DNA of 64,000 nt, taken from assembly GCF_004379255.2 (NCBI RefSeq), contig NC_056032.1, forward strand, positions 33,279,024-33,343,023. The letters run 5' to 3'. Each line of letters begins with the position of its first letter. Position 1 is the stretch's first letter. Below the pieces are notes generated by a model, which worked only from the letters and a program-made list of their open reading frames with translations, had not been told where the DNA came from and searched no databases. The translations under genes were made by a program, and so were the position numbers. Positions 46,480-58,806 of this stretch are shown here, piece after piece. The stretch comes from Salvia splendens (Eukaryota > Streptophyta > Magnoliopsida > Lamiales > Lamiaceae).

Positions 46480-47982
46480 TGAAACGAGGTATTTTTTTTA
46501 TAACGTGTGCACAGAAATAGATCACTGCAAGCGCTTGGTCAAGACACCACTCTCCTTAAATCCACTAGAGCACAAGGTCTAGGAACTTAAGAGAACATAA
46601 AGTGCTTGGTCGTTGGACACACATCGACTCCCCTTCAAAAAAATATAAATCCCTCAACCCGAATACTATGAATTAGTATAGGGAAGTGGGGTCGATCCCA
46701 CAGAGATGGACTCGCAAAGTAGTGCTCAGAGACTTTGGACAGACAAATGGCTGCTGCCACGCAACAAAAGGGTTGAGAATTTTAAACTAACTCTAGACCT
46801 AGGCAGAAAATGTAAATGCTAGACCTAGGACATGTTAAACTTGTAAATTCAGACTTCGACAACAAGAAACATAACCACTTCCTAGACAGTGTAAACATCC
46901 ACCTAATCTAGCTAAACAGAATATGACTGAAAGTGGGGACCATAATTCCAAAAATGGCAAGTACGGAAAGAACTGCAGATTAACAAACTCTGACGCTAGC
47001 TCGCAGCAAAATGCATCCTCTCAACCAAATTAAACTTGCAGATGAACAAAACAGAGCAAAAAGCGAGATTCGAACAGAATATAGAGATTTGGTCGTCGTT
47101 ATCTTGCTGCAACTCGGAAACACATCAGATCTGCGTACACTAGACGGAATGAAAGAAAAACACGTAAACTAAGCATGAAAATCAGATCGAAACTACTCAG
47201 ATTCACGTCAGAATACTTGATCCACTCCGGATCCAAGACATCCGAACCCAACAACCAACAAATCCAGCAAATCCAACCAAAATTCCTCCACAATCCAACT
47301 CCAATCTCTCAGATCTGACCATTAACCTACAATAACTCAGTAAACAGCTGCGAAACGCATCCAACTCAGACAATTTAAAAACTCCAAAATCTCAATAAAC
47401 GAAATGATCAAACCAGAAATCAACACAATCGCCATAACGGAAAATCAAACTTGCATTTAAACCAGAAACTATTCGGTGAAAACAGCGAACCGAGCTTCGA
47501 ACAACGAAGCTCGGCAGAGTAAGTAAAATGCGGAAAGCGGAAAATAAATTGTTTCTTCGCTCCTAACAAGAGCGGTGTTACACCATATCGGAAGCTAAGA
47601 TGAAACCCGAACGTGCGAACTGAGATCTCCTCAAAACTAGTATCAAGTGTGTGTGTGGGAAAGTGAACTAAGCAACAGGCTGTGGTGAGGTCTCCCCCGG
47701 GAAGATCCCTCCAGCTTGCATGCTTCTGCCTTTTATAGATGCGGACATAGCCCTTGAGTCTTCGTAGAAATTCCTATTCTACCCTTCAACTCTGGAGCTT
47801 CCTCCGTCGAGCAATTCTCTTCATAATCGTTCACTAAATCGCCAGTTCCTCGACCTTGTGATTTTTTGGTCTTCTTTCCTGGACCTGGCGAATTCCTTCA
47901 CACACCTGGCTTAAAACGTGCGTTAGTCCTAGTAAAATCACGAATTAAATCCCTAGACCCATGCATGAAATTAGCCTTATCA
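46480..47982 (-). repeat. Athila-2 3' LTR
   Basis: In element orientation it starts TGATAAGGC at 47982 and ends CCTCGTTTCA at 46480, 1503 bp. It is preceded by the PPT-like GTTTAAGTGTGAGCAGT. Its TATA box is at 47730-47737. Confidence 0.95.
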
Positions 47983-48487
47983 AACTGCTCACACTTAAAC
48001 CATGCTTGTCCTCAAGTATGAAAGACAAGAAAAAGAAATAAGGCGAATTTCAATGCACGGCCCCCCCCCAAGTACTATTCTACAAACAAAACAGACTCCT
48101 AGACCTAGACAACTACAACACGAAACACATAAAAATCACAAAAGAAAAGAAAACACATAAGCGCATAAACTGGTATTTTCCTAGCAGCCATCCCCACAAG
48201 TTTAAGGTCAATCCAAGCGTTTACAGCCTCAGATTCCTCCCATTCCCTTCTTCTATCTAGTCGAGTTGTCAGTTCGTCAAGATAGCCTTCTGACTTCCCA
48301 ATTGTTAGATTCACTCGATCACTCATTCCTCACCAGGGATGTTAGGATCGGATCGCTCTTAAGTTAAAGTTACTCCACTGATGCATCGGGTTATGAGAGT
48401 TTCTCCTTCCTACCGTCTCCTTTTTATTCCTGGGTCTGGTTACTACTGTTTCCTGCCCTTAAAATTTTTTTTTTTTTTTTTTTTTCC

Positions 48488-48625
48488 CTGGACTTCGTCC
48501 AGCTTATACCTCCGGTTTTATTATTTTAACTCCTCCCCTGGACTTCGTCCAGCTTATACCTCCGGTTCCTGGACTTCGTCCAGCTTATACCTCCTTTTCC
48601 TGGACTTCGTCCAGCTTATACCTCC
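48488..48625 (-). repeat. Four tandem mini-hairpins in Athila-2
   Basis: CTGGACTTCGTCCAG occurs at 48488, 48538, 48569 and 48600, each followed by CTTATACCTCC. It is the reverse complement of the Athila-1 unit and has the same copy number. A T run of about 24 bases lies just before it (about 48462-48485). Confidence 0.9.
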
Positions 48626-49079
48626 AGAACCCTATTTTTTTTTCTCCGTCAGACTCTTCTCCCTAAGCATCAAGTGGTAGCCCATTCTTTTTACAAGTTA
48701 GCTCAAAGTGTATAGGCTTATAACTCGCTCTTATAGTAGGGCTGCACAACTGGGTTATCTAAGGCATCCTCTATCGTTCTTACTTCATCCAACTGACTTT
48801 GATTTATTAAGAGAAAAGGATTCACAAATTAGCATGTATTTTCTCTTCAATTACTCTCCCTAAGGGGCTTTTTGCTATTTATTATACCAGTTATGCAAAC
48901 ACGAAACCTAAAAAAAAAACTTCTACAAACTCCTAGACCTAACAGAATATGTACAAGACACTAACTGCACTAACTGCATCCCCCCTCCCACTTCATTTAT
49001 GTTTGTCCCCAAGCAATCCGTATGAAGTGGAAAGCAGGCCAGTTAGTGGCGACATGAAACGAACTCAACAAAACACAAA

Positions 49080-49200
49080 CTTCTCACACTTAGACCAAGC
49101 ATTGGGCTAAGTGGGAGAAGGAACAACATACAACACAAAACATGTTATGACATATAACCCCTTCTCACACTTAGACCAATGCATGGTCTAAGTGGAAGGG
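49080..49200 (-). repeat. Two conserved hairpins downstream of the Athila-2 env-position ORF
   Basis: 49080-49120 pairs CTTCTCACACTTAGACC with GGGCTAAGTGGGAGAAG over 17 positions with two mismatches. At 49161-49200, CACTTAGACCA and TGGTCTAAGTG make a perfect 11-bp stem around ATGCA. Both correspond to the Athila-1 hairpins at 41269-41384. Confidence 0.8.
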
Positions 49201-49307
49201 TTCAACACATATATACAGAACCTAGCATGCTGACAGGTAAAACAGAAATAAAACGAAAGAACTGTTAAATAAAAGAAAGAAAAAGTTACTTGGGTTTGAG
49301 GGGAAAT

Positions 49308-52069
49308 TCAATTCGGTGTCTGGCCCCCGTGGGAGCCAAACTTTGGTGGCACCGTCGGCTGGGTCACCTTTGCTTTCTTCCTGGCCGGCATCTCCGGCTT
49401 CTCTGGTCTGTCATCAGTAGGTCGGGGTATGGCTGTCCTCAGGACCACGGGTCTAGCGGAAGAGGGGGTGATGTGAGGCCTCGGGCCTTGTGATGGCTTC
49501 TGCGCGGATACACTTCCTGGACTTAGCGTTGTAATGTTGCCGCTAGACCCAGGAATAGTTTCTGATGCATCCGGGAACTTTTTGTGCAGCCATTTCAGCA
49601 TGGTCGTCATCAAAGCAACACCCTCCGCCATCCTGTTGGTTTGCTCACTTGACGAAGCCACCCAATCGGTGATACGTCCCCTCAGGACTGCGGCCTCTTC
49701 CCTGCTTTTTTCGAATTCCCTTCGGATCTCAGTCATTTCCTTGCGTACCCCGTCGATTCCTTTCCTTACCTCCTCAACTTCTTTCTGAACTCCCTGAACC
49801 ATCAGCCTGACTTCGTCCTCAGTGGCTTGATCCTTTACCTCCACACCATCGGGTTCCTGCTTGACTTGTGCCTCTGACTTACCGACCTCATAAAAACACA
49901 CCTCCTTCCCTCGGGCGATCAGCAACCCCTTGTTGAAAAAAAGTCGAAATTGAAGACTTCCGGGGCTGAGCACATCTTTACTACACGGCAGGCCTTGCTG
50001 ATTTTAATTACAATGTTGCGCTGCAAATAGGCCCCGAGAAGATGGCACGTGTACAGATGCCTGGACGGGTTGGAGGTGACTTGATGGCAGGCTTGGGCTA
50101 ACCAATAACCCAAATGAACTCGTACTCCTGTGGCCATGCACCACGTAAAGTATAGGTCGGCGGTCGTCAGGGCGTTGTTGGCAGTGCCCATCAAGTTGTA
50201 GCTAACAAAAGTTTGGGCGAATCGCAGGACCCGATTTTCTATATGGTGTGCCTTCGAAAAACTTGTTTTAAATTGACCCACTCTTGAGTGAGTCAAGAAC
50301 TCCCACGCACCTTGTGCCTGAAATCCTGGCGTCAACTTCGGCGGACCAACCATTCTGTCGTTCCACAGGCCCTCATCATCTTCTGTTCTCGTTAGCAAGC
50401 CCATCCGCAGCGTCCACTCCCGGATACTCATCCTATGTTCTTCATTAAAAAGCCTGAAAGCTTTGGAATCCGCATCCAAATCGGCGGTGGATTTGAACCG
50501 GAAGGTGGAAAAGAATTCACGGGCCGCGTCGACTGGAACTTCGAAAGTGCTGTGCTTTAGTAACCAATCAAAACCGATTGCATCTATATACCCCCTGAAC
50601 TCATCGTTAGAGCTAATATGTTTGAGTTCCGCCGGGTGGTACATTTTTCCGGACTTCGCCACCTTTCCCTCAGCACTCTTTTCCTTGTATATGGCCACAC
50701 GTTTTGGATCGTCAAATCTTCTCATATCGTCTAGCAGCTCGTTTGTAATCCAAATCTCCGTCGGCTCAAAGTTCAGTACATCCTCGTCTTGCTCCTCCTC
50801 TGAATCACTGGACCTGGCAGGATTCTCGGGCTCTGTGGCGTATGGTACCTTGGCGGGTGGAGGAAGTGGAGATTCAGTGGATTTCCCCCTCTCCTTCTCG
50901 GTCGAGGAGGAAGCAATTTGTTTCCCTTTCCTCTTCTTAGCCCTCGCGCGGCGCCCCTCTTCGTCACTCTCCCTTCCACTCGGCCTGGGGGAGTCTTCCT
51001 GCGCAGACACGGCTGTCGCTAGGTCCAGCGTATCCTTTTCCTTTTGTTGGGCAGATACGTCAATGTCATCAAGAATACTCCGACGTGTCCGTCTCCTTGT
51101 TTCCCTTAGATTAAGCTGCGAATCGGCCTCCTCAGAGACCTCAGTTAAATCCACTATCATGTGGAGTCCTGCATCGACAGTTTCTTGAGCACCCTCAGAA
51201 TCGAGTGCTCCACTTTCCTCTGCTAACAATGGGGTTGCCCCCGTGATATAAACAGGGGTTTCTAACCCCGTAAGATTTTCTTCAGGTTGGGCTTCAGTGC
51301 CTACAGATTTTTCGGGAGTCCTTCCCGCATCAACATCTTCCTCAGTAAATTGGGCTTCATCGCCCCCAACTACGTCTAGGGTTTCTTTTTCTACATCCTT
51401 CTCAGAATTTAGGGCTTCTCCGCCCACTTGAACATCATCATCATCAACAACGGCATCCCTCTCAACAGACGCCTCCAGAGCAGGGGTTTCCCCCTCAGCC
51501 CTACTAACAGTAATAGCGGTGTCTTCAACTACCGCAACAAGAGCATCTACCCCCCCAACAACACTCTCCACCAAATTCACAGCAGAAATATCAAGGTTTA
51601 CTCCCTCTGAAACACCATCACCTCCAAACTCTAAAACAGGGGTTTCCTTCTGAGAATCAGAACCTAACCTGGGTTCACTTACGGCCAATAACGTCAGTCC
51701 CGCGGCCAGATCTGTCTCTACTTCGCGAATCTCCGCAATGGGTGATCCTGGAACGTCGGGCACTGCATCGTCATCCGGCCTGGTGGCGGTTTCTGGGACT
51801 GTGTCCTGGGCAGAGGTGGTTTCTTCTGGAATAATGGTAGCAGCCTCCGGCGCGGTTTCTTGTACAGCAGTGGGTGGTGTCTCGACAACCTCCGGTTGTG
51901 TCACGGTGGTTGTTGGAACGGCTGGCATGGGTTGTCCCATTGCAAACATCGCGAACGCTTGCATCGCTTTATCGGCCCCTCCGAACTTCTGAAATAGTTC
52001 ATTCATGAACTCCGCCGCACTCTTCTCGGCGGATCCAGAAGCGCTGCTGGTTCCTTGTTGGTTATCCAT
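49308..52069 (-). pseudogene. Athila-2 env-position ORF, open except for homopolymer shifts
   Basis: The main frame runs from 52069 (MDNQQGTSSASGSAEKSAAE) to about 49940 and contains the acidic, repeat-bearing N-terminus. It also has the basic KKRKGKQ and the conserved core RGYIDAIGFDWLLKHSTFEV. In a T run on the sense strand at 49936-49942 the frame shifts. The continuing frame holds a coiled coil (VQKEVEEVRKGIDGVRKEMT) and stops at 49308-49310. A missing G near 49330 accounts for that stop: in the shifted frame a Phe/Leu-rich hydrophobic segment follows, as in Athila-1. Both shifts lie in homopolymers, so assembly error or slippage is possible. Function unknown; it occupies the env position. 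Confidence 0.8.
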
Positions 52070-52683
52070 GGTATTCTGCAGAAAATTTTGAAAAGAACTT
52101 GGGCGAAATTTTCAGATTAGGGTTAGAGAGAGATTGAAATTTGGGGTTTTTGATTTGGGAGAGAGAATATTTGGAGAGAGAATGAGTAATGAGAAAATAA
52201 GAAGGCCAAAACCGATCATAGTGTAGGCATTGGAGAGGACAGTTTCCTTTTGCAGGCGGGTGCAGGTGGTGACGTTAGCGACCGTACGCCTCCCCATAAA
52301 GTGCTCTTTGAAATCCGGACCGGTGCCAACTCCCTCCAAAACTCTTTTACCCCACAATTCCTTGCTCAAGTAAATTCCTTCTGCCAAAACACACTAAAAG
52401 AAAACATCAAACTAAAAAAAAAAAATATATGAAACGCCAAACTCCCCGGGTCTAGGATATGACAGCATCAAAAACATTCCCGATGGGTCTGGTGTTTCGA
52501 AAATATTTTTTGGAAGAATAAAATTTTTTTTATTTGTTTGGATTTTTCTTGATTTAAAGAAAGCAATTAAATATTTACAAAATTGTTGTCAAGTGTTCTC
52601 AAAATTTCCTGGATCAGGGTATGGTCAAACTTTTAATTACTAGACCCAGGAGATATTTTAAAAACACTTCCTTCCTAGACTGG
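52070..52683 (-). other. Athila-2 pol to env-position intergenic region
   Basis: About 610 bases without an ORF of note, matching 37951-38532 in Athila-1. Confidence 0.5.
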
Positions 52684-55600
52684 TTAGGTGATATCAAAGA
52701 GTGCGCGTAGTGGCACTTCGTCCACTACACACAACTCTGAGCTATCCCTAAAGACCTTTATCCTATGTCCATTGACAAGAAAAGGTATGGAATTTGGTGC
52801 ACTTCCCTGGATTTCAACTGCTCCGTTTGCTCGAAGTCCCATGATGATGTAAGGCCCAATCCATTTAGACTTTAACTTTCCAGGCATCAACTTGAGCTTG
52901 GATTGAAACAAAAGGACTTTCTGTCCTACCCTGAGTTCCTTGACCCGGAGATTTTTATCATGCCAAAGCTTAGTTTTTTCCTTATACCACATGGCAGATT
53001 CATAAGACTCAAGCCGTAACTCTTCCAGTTCCTGGAGCTGCATCTTCCTCTCTTCTTCACAAGCCTGCGGATTCATGTTGATCTCTTTGACCGCCCAGTA
53101 TGCTCTGTGTTCGATTCCCACGGGTAAGTGGCACATTTTTCCGAATACCAACCTATATGGTGACATACCAATAGGTGTCTTATAAGCTGTCCTATAAGCC
53201 CATAATGCATCATCCAGTCTCTTACTCCAATCCTTCCTAGACGGGTTCACCGTTTTTTCGAGAATGGCCTTTATCTCCCTATTTGATATTTCTGCCTGGC
53301 CATTGGACTGAGGATGATAAGGTGTAGACAACCTATGGTGGACTCCGTATTTCTTCATGAGAGCCTCTATTGTACGGTTCTTAAAATGGGTTCCTTGGTC
53401 TGAGATGACAGCCCTAGGGATCCCGTACCTGTTGAAAATGTTAGACCGCAGAAATTTGGCTACATCCACAGCTTCGCAGGAGGTCGTAGCTTTTGCCTCT
53501 ATCCATTTCGAAACGTAGTCCACCGCCACAAGTATGTATGTATTCCCATATGAAGATGGAAATGGACCCATAAAGTCCATACCCCAAACATCGAAAATCT
53601 TACAAACAATCACCGGAACTTGTGGCATTTCGTCCCTTCTAGAAATTCCTCCAATCTGCTGACACCTTTCGCAATTCTGGCAGAATTCGAATGCATCCTT
53701 ATGTAATGTAGGCCAGTAGAAACCACTGTCTAGAACCTTCCTTGCAGTCTTCCTAGGTCCAAAGTGACCCCCACAAGCTAAAGCATGGCAATGATTCAGC
53801 ACATCCCTTTGCTCCCACTCCGGAATGCATCTCCTAATTACCTGGTCAGCTCCCATTTTCCACAAATACGGATCGTCCCAAAAGTAGTATTTGGCTTCAC
53901 TTTTTAATTTCATCTTCTGGGCCCGGGAAATTTCGTTGGAACTGGGCACTTCTCTAGTGACCAAGTAATTTGCTAGATCAGCGAACCATGGCTCTGCATT
54001 CGCCTGGCATTTCCTTTTTTCAGCATCTCCTGGACCTGTTGCTGCCATTACTTCTTCCCAATTGATAGGTCTAGGAGAATCGTTAAAATAATAAAGATGT
54101 TCTTCCGGGAACGCATCAGGTATTGCTTCATCCGTCTCACCTTGGTAAATGCGACTCAGGTGATCAGCCACCTTGTTCTCCGTCCCCTTCTTGTCTCTGA
54201 CTACCCAGTTAAACTCCTGTAACAGTAACACCCATCGGATCAACCTTGGCTTAGACTCCTTCTTTGCCAGTAAGTACTTTATCGCAGCGTGATCTGTGAA
54301 GACTATCACCCTCGACCCGAGCAGATATGGTCGAAATTTTTCAAAAGAGTACACGACTGCCAACATTTCCTTCTCCGTGGTGTCGTAATTTTTCTGGGCT
54401 TGATTTAGCGTTTTTGACGCATAGAAAATCACGTAACTTTTTCCATCAACTCTTTGACCTAGCACCGCCCCTACTGCATAGTCACTCGCATCGCACATGA
54501 TTTCAAACGGCAAACCCCAATCAGGTGCTCTGATGATGGGGGCAGATACTAATCTGTCCTTCAGCAGCTGAAAAGCCTTAATGCACCCCTCATTAAAAAC
54601 AAACTCAACATCGTTATGCAACAGATGAGTGAGTGGCTGAGCAATTTTGGCAAAATCCTTTATAAATCTCCTGTAGAATCCTGCGTGACCTAGGAATCCC
54701 CTCACTTCCTTTTGATTTGTCGGGTGGGGCAGTTTTGATATCACGTCCACTTTTGCTTGGTCCACCTGTATGCCCCTTTCCGATACTACATGCCCCAGGA
54801 CAATTCCTTCAGGGACCATGAAGTGGCATTTCTCGAAATTCAAAACCAAGTGCTTCTCTTGACATCTTCTCAGCACTACATCCAAGCTCGCCAGACATGA
54901 ATCAAATGAATCCCCGTATACAGTGAAGTCGTCCATAAAGATCTCGATGCAATCTTCCAGCAGGTCTGAGAAAATACTCATCATACATCGTTGAAAAGTG
55001 CCTGGTGCATTGCAAAGGCCAAACGGCATTCTCCGATATGCATACGTTCCGAACGGACACGTGAAAGTTGTCTTCTCCTGGTCCTCGGGATCCACGTAAA
55101 TTTGGAAATACCCACTATATCCGTCCAAGAAACAGAAATATTGCTTGCCTGCTAATCTCTCCAGCATCTGGTCAATGAACGGAAGGGGAAAATGGTCTTT
55201 CTTGGTTGCCTCATTCAATTTTCTGTAGTCAATGCACATCCTCCAACCGGTGACTAGCCTGGTCGGTATCAACTCATTCTTGTCGTTCTTGACAACCTGG
55301 ATTCCCGACTTTTTGGGTACCATGTGTACTGGGCTAACCCATTCACTGTCTGGTATGGAATAAATGATTCCTAGGGATAACAACTTCAATACCTCCTTCA
55401 ATACCTCTTCCCTCATATTGGGATTCAATTTGAGCTGAGGGTCTCTGCAGGGTTTCGCTCCTTCATTTAATCGAATGTGATGCATGCACAGATCAGGGCT
55501 AATCCCTACCAAGTCAGAAAGTGTCCAACCAATAGCGTTCTTGTTCCTTCGGATGACTTTCAGCAGCTCCTCTTCCTGTTCCTTGATCAAGTTGCTGTTG

Positions 55601-58600
55601 ATAATCACCGGAAAAGTCTCATTCGCCTCAAGGTAAGCATACTTTAGGCCTGGCGGAAGTGTTTTCAACTCCTTCTTGGGAACATCTTTTTCCTGGGGCA
55701 GGGGGTTCTTTTCTGCTGCTCCAGTCGTCATCCCCTTAGTCGATCCAGGAAGATCTTCCTTGCTTGCCCCATAAAGTGTCTCCCTCGATCTGGCTAGCTC
55801 GGGCTTGGTGCAAAATTCCAGAATTGCTTCTGCTAGCTCTTCATCTGACAACTTGCTCGTATTCATTGCTTGGCACCAACTGGCCACCTCCCTATCAACA
55901 GCATGACTCATCTCTGAGTTCTCAATCTGTCCCTGCATTAATTCAGTCTCGAGGTATTCCTGGACCAAGGGGTTAATGATATCTACAGAATGCATATTTT
56001 CAACATCAAGTGGCTTCTTCATTGCCTCATCTATGCTGAATGTATATTTATCCCCATTGTAATCGAGACAGATAGTACCATCAAAGACATCAATGATAGT
56101 CTTAGCAGTTCGCAGGAAAGGTCTCCCCAATAATACTCCGCCAGACTCTACAGACTCATTATCGCTCATCTTAATCACATGGAAGTCAGCCGGGTACAGG
56201 AAGTCGTGTACCTTGACTATTACGTTCTCGAGCACTCCTTCAGGGCAGATGCATGACCTGTCCGCCAATTGGATCACAACCTTCGTATCCACCATTCCTA
56301 CTCCCACTAACCTCTTGTATATGGACAGGGGTAACACATTTATGGATGCTCCCAAGTCACACATAGCATGCTCAATTTTTACACCGCCGATGGAAATAGG
56401 CAAGGTGAACATACCTGGGTCATTGCATTTCGAAGGCATCCTCCGCTTCTGAATTACCGCGGACACATTCTCGCCTATCAAGATTTTTCCACTAGGTCTA
56501 GCCTTCCCAGCTATAAACTCTTTGATGAACTTGCTGAAAACTGGCATTTTCAAAGCCTGTAAGAAGGGTAGATTTATCTCCAGTTTCCCGAAAATATCCA
56601 TAAGATCCACTGGCTCATCCTTCTTTTTCTTTGGCTCTCCTCGGTTTGGGAAAGGTTTTGGTCGTTTCCCGGTTCTGGAACATTCACCTGCTGAAGATTC
56701 ATCGACTCCTTTTTTCTCTACCAATTCCGGTTCTGGATCTAGGAAAAATGGTTCGATTGTCCTGGGCAGCCGTTTCTCTAAATCTCCTGCCTGAAGTTCA
56801 TCTCTAACTGCAGGGTTGCTTTCAACCGAGTTTCTTGATTCAGTGGTTTTTTCCTCTGTTTCCTTATCCTTAATGGGGGTCGTGACCTCTCTGTACCTCA
56901 TGACCGGCCCTTCGTACTCCTTCCCAGATCTCAGTGTGATCTGGCTAATATTGGCTTTGTCAGGTGGTCTTACCGATGCAGGAATCTTGCCCTCGTTTCC
57001 CCGCATATCACTCAAGGAAGTAGCTATTTGAGACAACTGTTTGGCCAACATATCCATTGCCGCCTTCTGTTCTTGCTGCGCATCCTGAAGCTTGTGGACC
57101 ACATCATTGTTCGACTGTAAATTGTTCTGAATGTGCTGCTGGGAACTAACGAGGTCGTGAACCATCTCATCAAGGTTCCTGGGTCTAGAGCTTGGCTGAC
57201 TAGGGCCTGGCCCTATATTTTGGTTTGTTCCACTTCCTTGGCCTGGGCGAATGTGCCCTTGACCTCCTGGATTGTTGTTGAAATTACTTCCTTGACCTGG
57301 GTAAGGTGCTTGGAAATTCCTTTGATGTGGTGGTACATAAGAATTCCCTTGATAATTTTGATTCTTGTTTCCCCAGGTCGAGTGATCTCCTTGATTACGG
57401 TTGTTCCAATTTCCTTGCCCCTCATGATTTCTCCAGTTACCCTGCCTCTCGGGCTGCGGTGCGGACTGTATACTCAGTTGGGGTGCTGGCTGGCTTTGCT
57501 CGTTTTCAGACCATCTAAAGTTCGGGTGATTCCTCCAGGGTGCATCTCTTTGTCTTCCTTGGTTCCAACTTCCATCAGGATTCCAACTTCCCATCGCGTT
57601 CGCCTGGGCCTGGTAATCACCTTCCTGAGGTCCGTAATATTGCTGGAGTTGATTATCTACTGGACCTAACAACTTAGCCGTTTCCCTTGGTGCGGCTGTA
57701 TTAGTTTTTTCGATAGCATTCAGCAAGGCTTTCTCCAGCCTATCAATCCTTGCTTCAACTTTGTCATCCTCCTGCTCCCTCAATGCATTCACAGAGCCTC
57801 TTCTCACAGCATTCCTCGTACTGTCATACGCCTTCTTGGCGTCGATTAATCTTCCCAAAATCTCTCTTGCCTCACTTCCTCTCTTTCTTGTAAAATTCCC
57901 CCCGCTCGAGGAGTTCATCAAATCCTTAGACTCGGGAGTTGCCCCTTCATAAAACAGAGAGTAGGTCTCTGCCTCTATCATCCGATGATTCGGGCATGCG
58001 TCCAGCAATCCCTTGAACCTTGACCAGTATTGGCTCAATGACTCATCGTAATCCTGCTTGCATTCCACTATCTCCTTCTTCAGAGCGTTCGTCTTGTTGG
58101 ATGGAAAGAAGTAATCTAGGAACTCCAATTTAAAGTCCCTCCAGGTGCGGATAGAATCCGGGGGTAATCTCAACAACCATGTATTTGCCTCCCCCTTTAG
58201 AGTGAAAGGAATCGCGCGCAAGCGATAGTCCTCCTCTGTCGCATCATTAGGCCTCTTTTGAATGCCACATAACTTGCTAAACTCGTTCAAAAACTCGTAC
58301 GGGCCTTCACTCCTTCGCCCAGAAAATGTTGGCAAGACACCTAACACATTCGTTTTGATCTCAATAGATCTCTGACGTGGGTTCATCACTATTGCGTGTG
58401 CTGGCTCTCCATCGAGATGAGCCGTTAGTGACCCTATTTCTGGATCTGGGTCCGCTACGTGTGCCATCTCAACTTCCTCTTCCTCCCCTGTTTCTGACTC
58501 TGTTTCCGATTCTGGTGGGGACTCCGGATCTGTTCGTCCTGAAGATTCCCAGGATTCGTCACTCAAAAACTCAGTCGGGAACGGATCTCCCGTCGTGAAC

Positions 58601-58701
58601 CCTGATCTGGTAGTCACAGTGGAGGCTGTATCCTTGATCTTCCAAACGAACTGACCGTATTTCCAACCAGACGAGTTACTCCGGTGGAAGCTCCTGCTCA
58701 T
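52684..58701 (-). CDS. Athila-2 gag-pol polyprotein, intact, 2005 aa
   Basis: One uninterrupted frame. Gag core lies at about residues 110-290 ([28 protein letters not shown]). Residues 365-505 are rich in Gly, Asn, Gln and Trp with no CCHC zinc knuckle. The aspartic protease motif CDLGAS is near 781. Reverse transcriptase covers about 1120-1300: [20 protein letters not shown], catalytic Asp in FLDGYSGY (about 1193) and FMDDF (1257-1258). RNase H is at about 1400-1520 with Asp in [15 protein letters not shown]. Integrase has a His-His-Cys-Cys zinc finger (about 1637-1677) and catalytic Asp1709, Asp1768 and Glu1804, a D-D-35-E spacing. It starts 86 bases after the PBS. It should supply all enzymes for the element and could act on Athila-1 in trans. 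All catalytic positions seen are intact. Confidence 0.95.
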   Translation of the reverse strand: MSRSFHRSNSSGWKYGQFVWKIKDTASTVTTRSGFTTGDPFPTEFLSDESWESSGRTDPESPPESETESETGEEEEVEMAHVADPDPEIGSLTAHLDGEPAHAIVMNPRQRSIEIKTNVLGVLPTFSGRRSEGPYEFLNEFSKLCGIQKRPNDATEEDYRLRAIPFTLKGEANTWLLRLPPDSIRTWRDFKLEFLDYFFPSNKTNALKKEIVECKQDYDESLSQYWSRFKGLLDACPNHRMIEAETYSLFYEGATPESKDLMNSSSGGNFTRKRGSEAREILGRLIDAKKAYDSTRNAVRRGSVNALREQEDDKVEARIDRLEKALLNAIEKTNTAAPRETAKLLGPVDNQLQQYYGPQEGDYQAQANAMGSWNPDGSWNQGRQRDAPWRNHPNFRWSENEQSQPAPQLSIQSAPQPERQGNWRNHEGQGNWNNRNQGDHSTWGNKNQNYQGNSYVPPHQRNFQAPYPGQGSNFNNNPGGQGHIRPGQGSGTNQNIGPGPSQPSSRPRNLDEMVHDLVSSQQHIQNNLQSNNDVVHKLQDAQQEQKAAMDMLAKQLSQIATSLSDMRGNEGKIPASVRPPDKANISQITLRSGKEYEGPVMRYREVTTPIKDKETEEKTTESRNSVESNPAVRDELQAGDLEKRLPRTIEPFFLDPEPELVEKKGVDESSAGECSRTGKRPKPFPNRGEPKKKKDEPVDLMDIFGKLEINLPFLQALKMPVFSKFIKEFIAGKARPSGKILIGENVSAVIQKRRMPSKCNDPGMFTLPISIGGVKIEHAMCDLGASINVLPLSIYKRLVGVGMVDTKVVIQLADRSCICPEGVLENVIVKVHDFLYPADFHVIKMSDNESVESGGVLLGRPFLRTAKTIIDVFDGTICLDYNGDKYTFSIDEAMKKPLDVENMHSVDIINPLVQEYLETELMQGQIENSEMSHAVDREVASWCQAMNTSKLSDEELAEAILEFCTKPELARSRETLYGASKEDLPGSTKGMTTGAAEKNPLPQEKDVPKKELKTLPPGLKYAYLEANETFPVIINSNLIKEQEEELLKVIRRNKNAIGWTLSDLVGISPDLCMHHIRLNEGAKPCRDPQLKLNPNMREEVLKEVLKLLSLGIIYSIPDSEWVSPVHMVPKKSGIQVVKNDKNELIPTRLVTGWRMCIDYRKLNEATKKDHFPLPFIDQMLERLAGKQYFCFLDGYSGYFQIYVDPEDQEKTTFTCPFGTYAYRRMPFGLCNAPGTFQRCMMSIFSDLLEDCIEIFMDDFTVYGDSFDSCLASLDVVLRRCQEKHLVLNFEKCHFMVPEGIVLGHVVSERGIQVDQAKVDVISKLPHPTNQKEVRGFLGHAGFYRRFIKDFAKIAQPLTHLLHNDVEFVFNEGCIKAFQLLKDRLVSAPIIRAPDWGLPFEIMCDASDYAVGAVLGQRVDGKSYVIFYASKTLNQAQKNYDTTEKEMLAVVYSFEKFRPYLLGSRVIVFTDHAAIKYLLAKKESKPRLIRWVLLLQEFNWVVRDKKGTENKVADHLSRIYQGETDEAIPDAFPEEHLYYFNDSPRPINWEEVMAATGPGDAEKRKCQANAEPWFADLANYLVTREVPSSNEISRAQKMKLKSEAKYYFWDDPYLWKMGADQVIRRCIPEWEQRDVLNHCHALACGGHFGPRKTARKVLDSGFYWPTLHKDAFEFCQNCERCQQIGGISRRDEMPQVPVIVCKIFDVWGMDFMGPFPSSYGNTYILVAVDYVSKWIEAKATTSCEAVDVAKFLRSNIFNRYGIPRAVISDQGTHFKNRTIEALMKKYGVHHRLSTPYHPQSNGQAEISNREIKAILEKTVNPSRKDWSKRLDDALWAYRTAYKTPIGMSPYRLVFGKMCHLPVGIEHRAYWAVKEINMNPQACEEERKMQLQELEELRLESYESAMWYKEKTKLWHDKNLRVKELRVGQKVLLFQSKLKLMPGKLKSKWIGPYIIMGLRANGAVEIQGSAPNSIPFLVNGHRIKVFRDSSELCVVDEVPLRALFDIT

Positions 58702-58786
58702 GTACTACAAAGAAAACGGAAAGAAAAAGTAAATTAAAATTATTCACACCAAAAACTCTAGGCACTAACACAAAGTACGCCATCCA

Positions 58787-58804
58787 TCCCCGGCAACGGC
58801 GCCA
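58787..58804 (-). promoter_or_regulatory. Primer binding site of Athila-2, tRNA-Asp
   Basis: On the minus strand TGGCGCCGTTGCCGGGGA, identical to the Athila-1 site, two bases (AA) after the LTR end TTTCA. Confidence 0.92.
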
Positions 58805-58806
58805 TT

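Noticed and set aside
50463..51188. 241-aa plus-strand ORF
   Set aside because: Antisense shadow of the Athila-2 env-position ORF; no independent support.
57133..57669. 178-aa plus-strand hydrophobic ORF
   Set aside because: Antisense of the G/N/Q-rich gag region; the hydrophobicity comes from complement codons.
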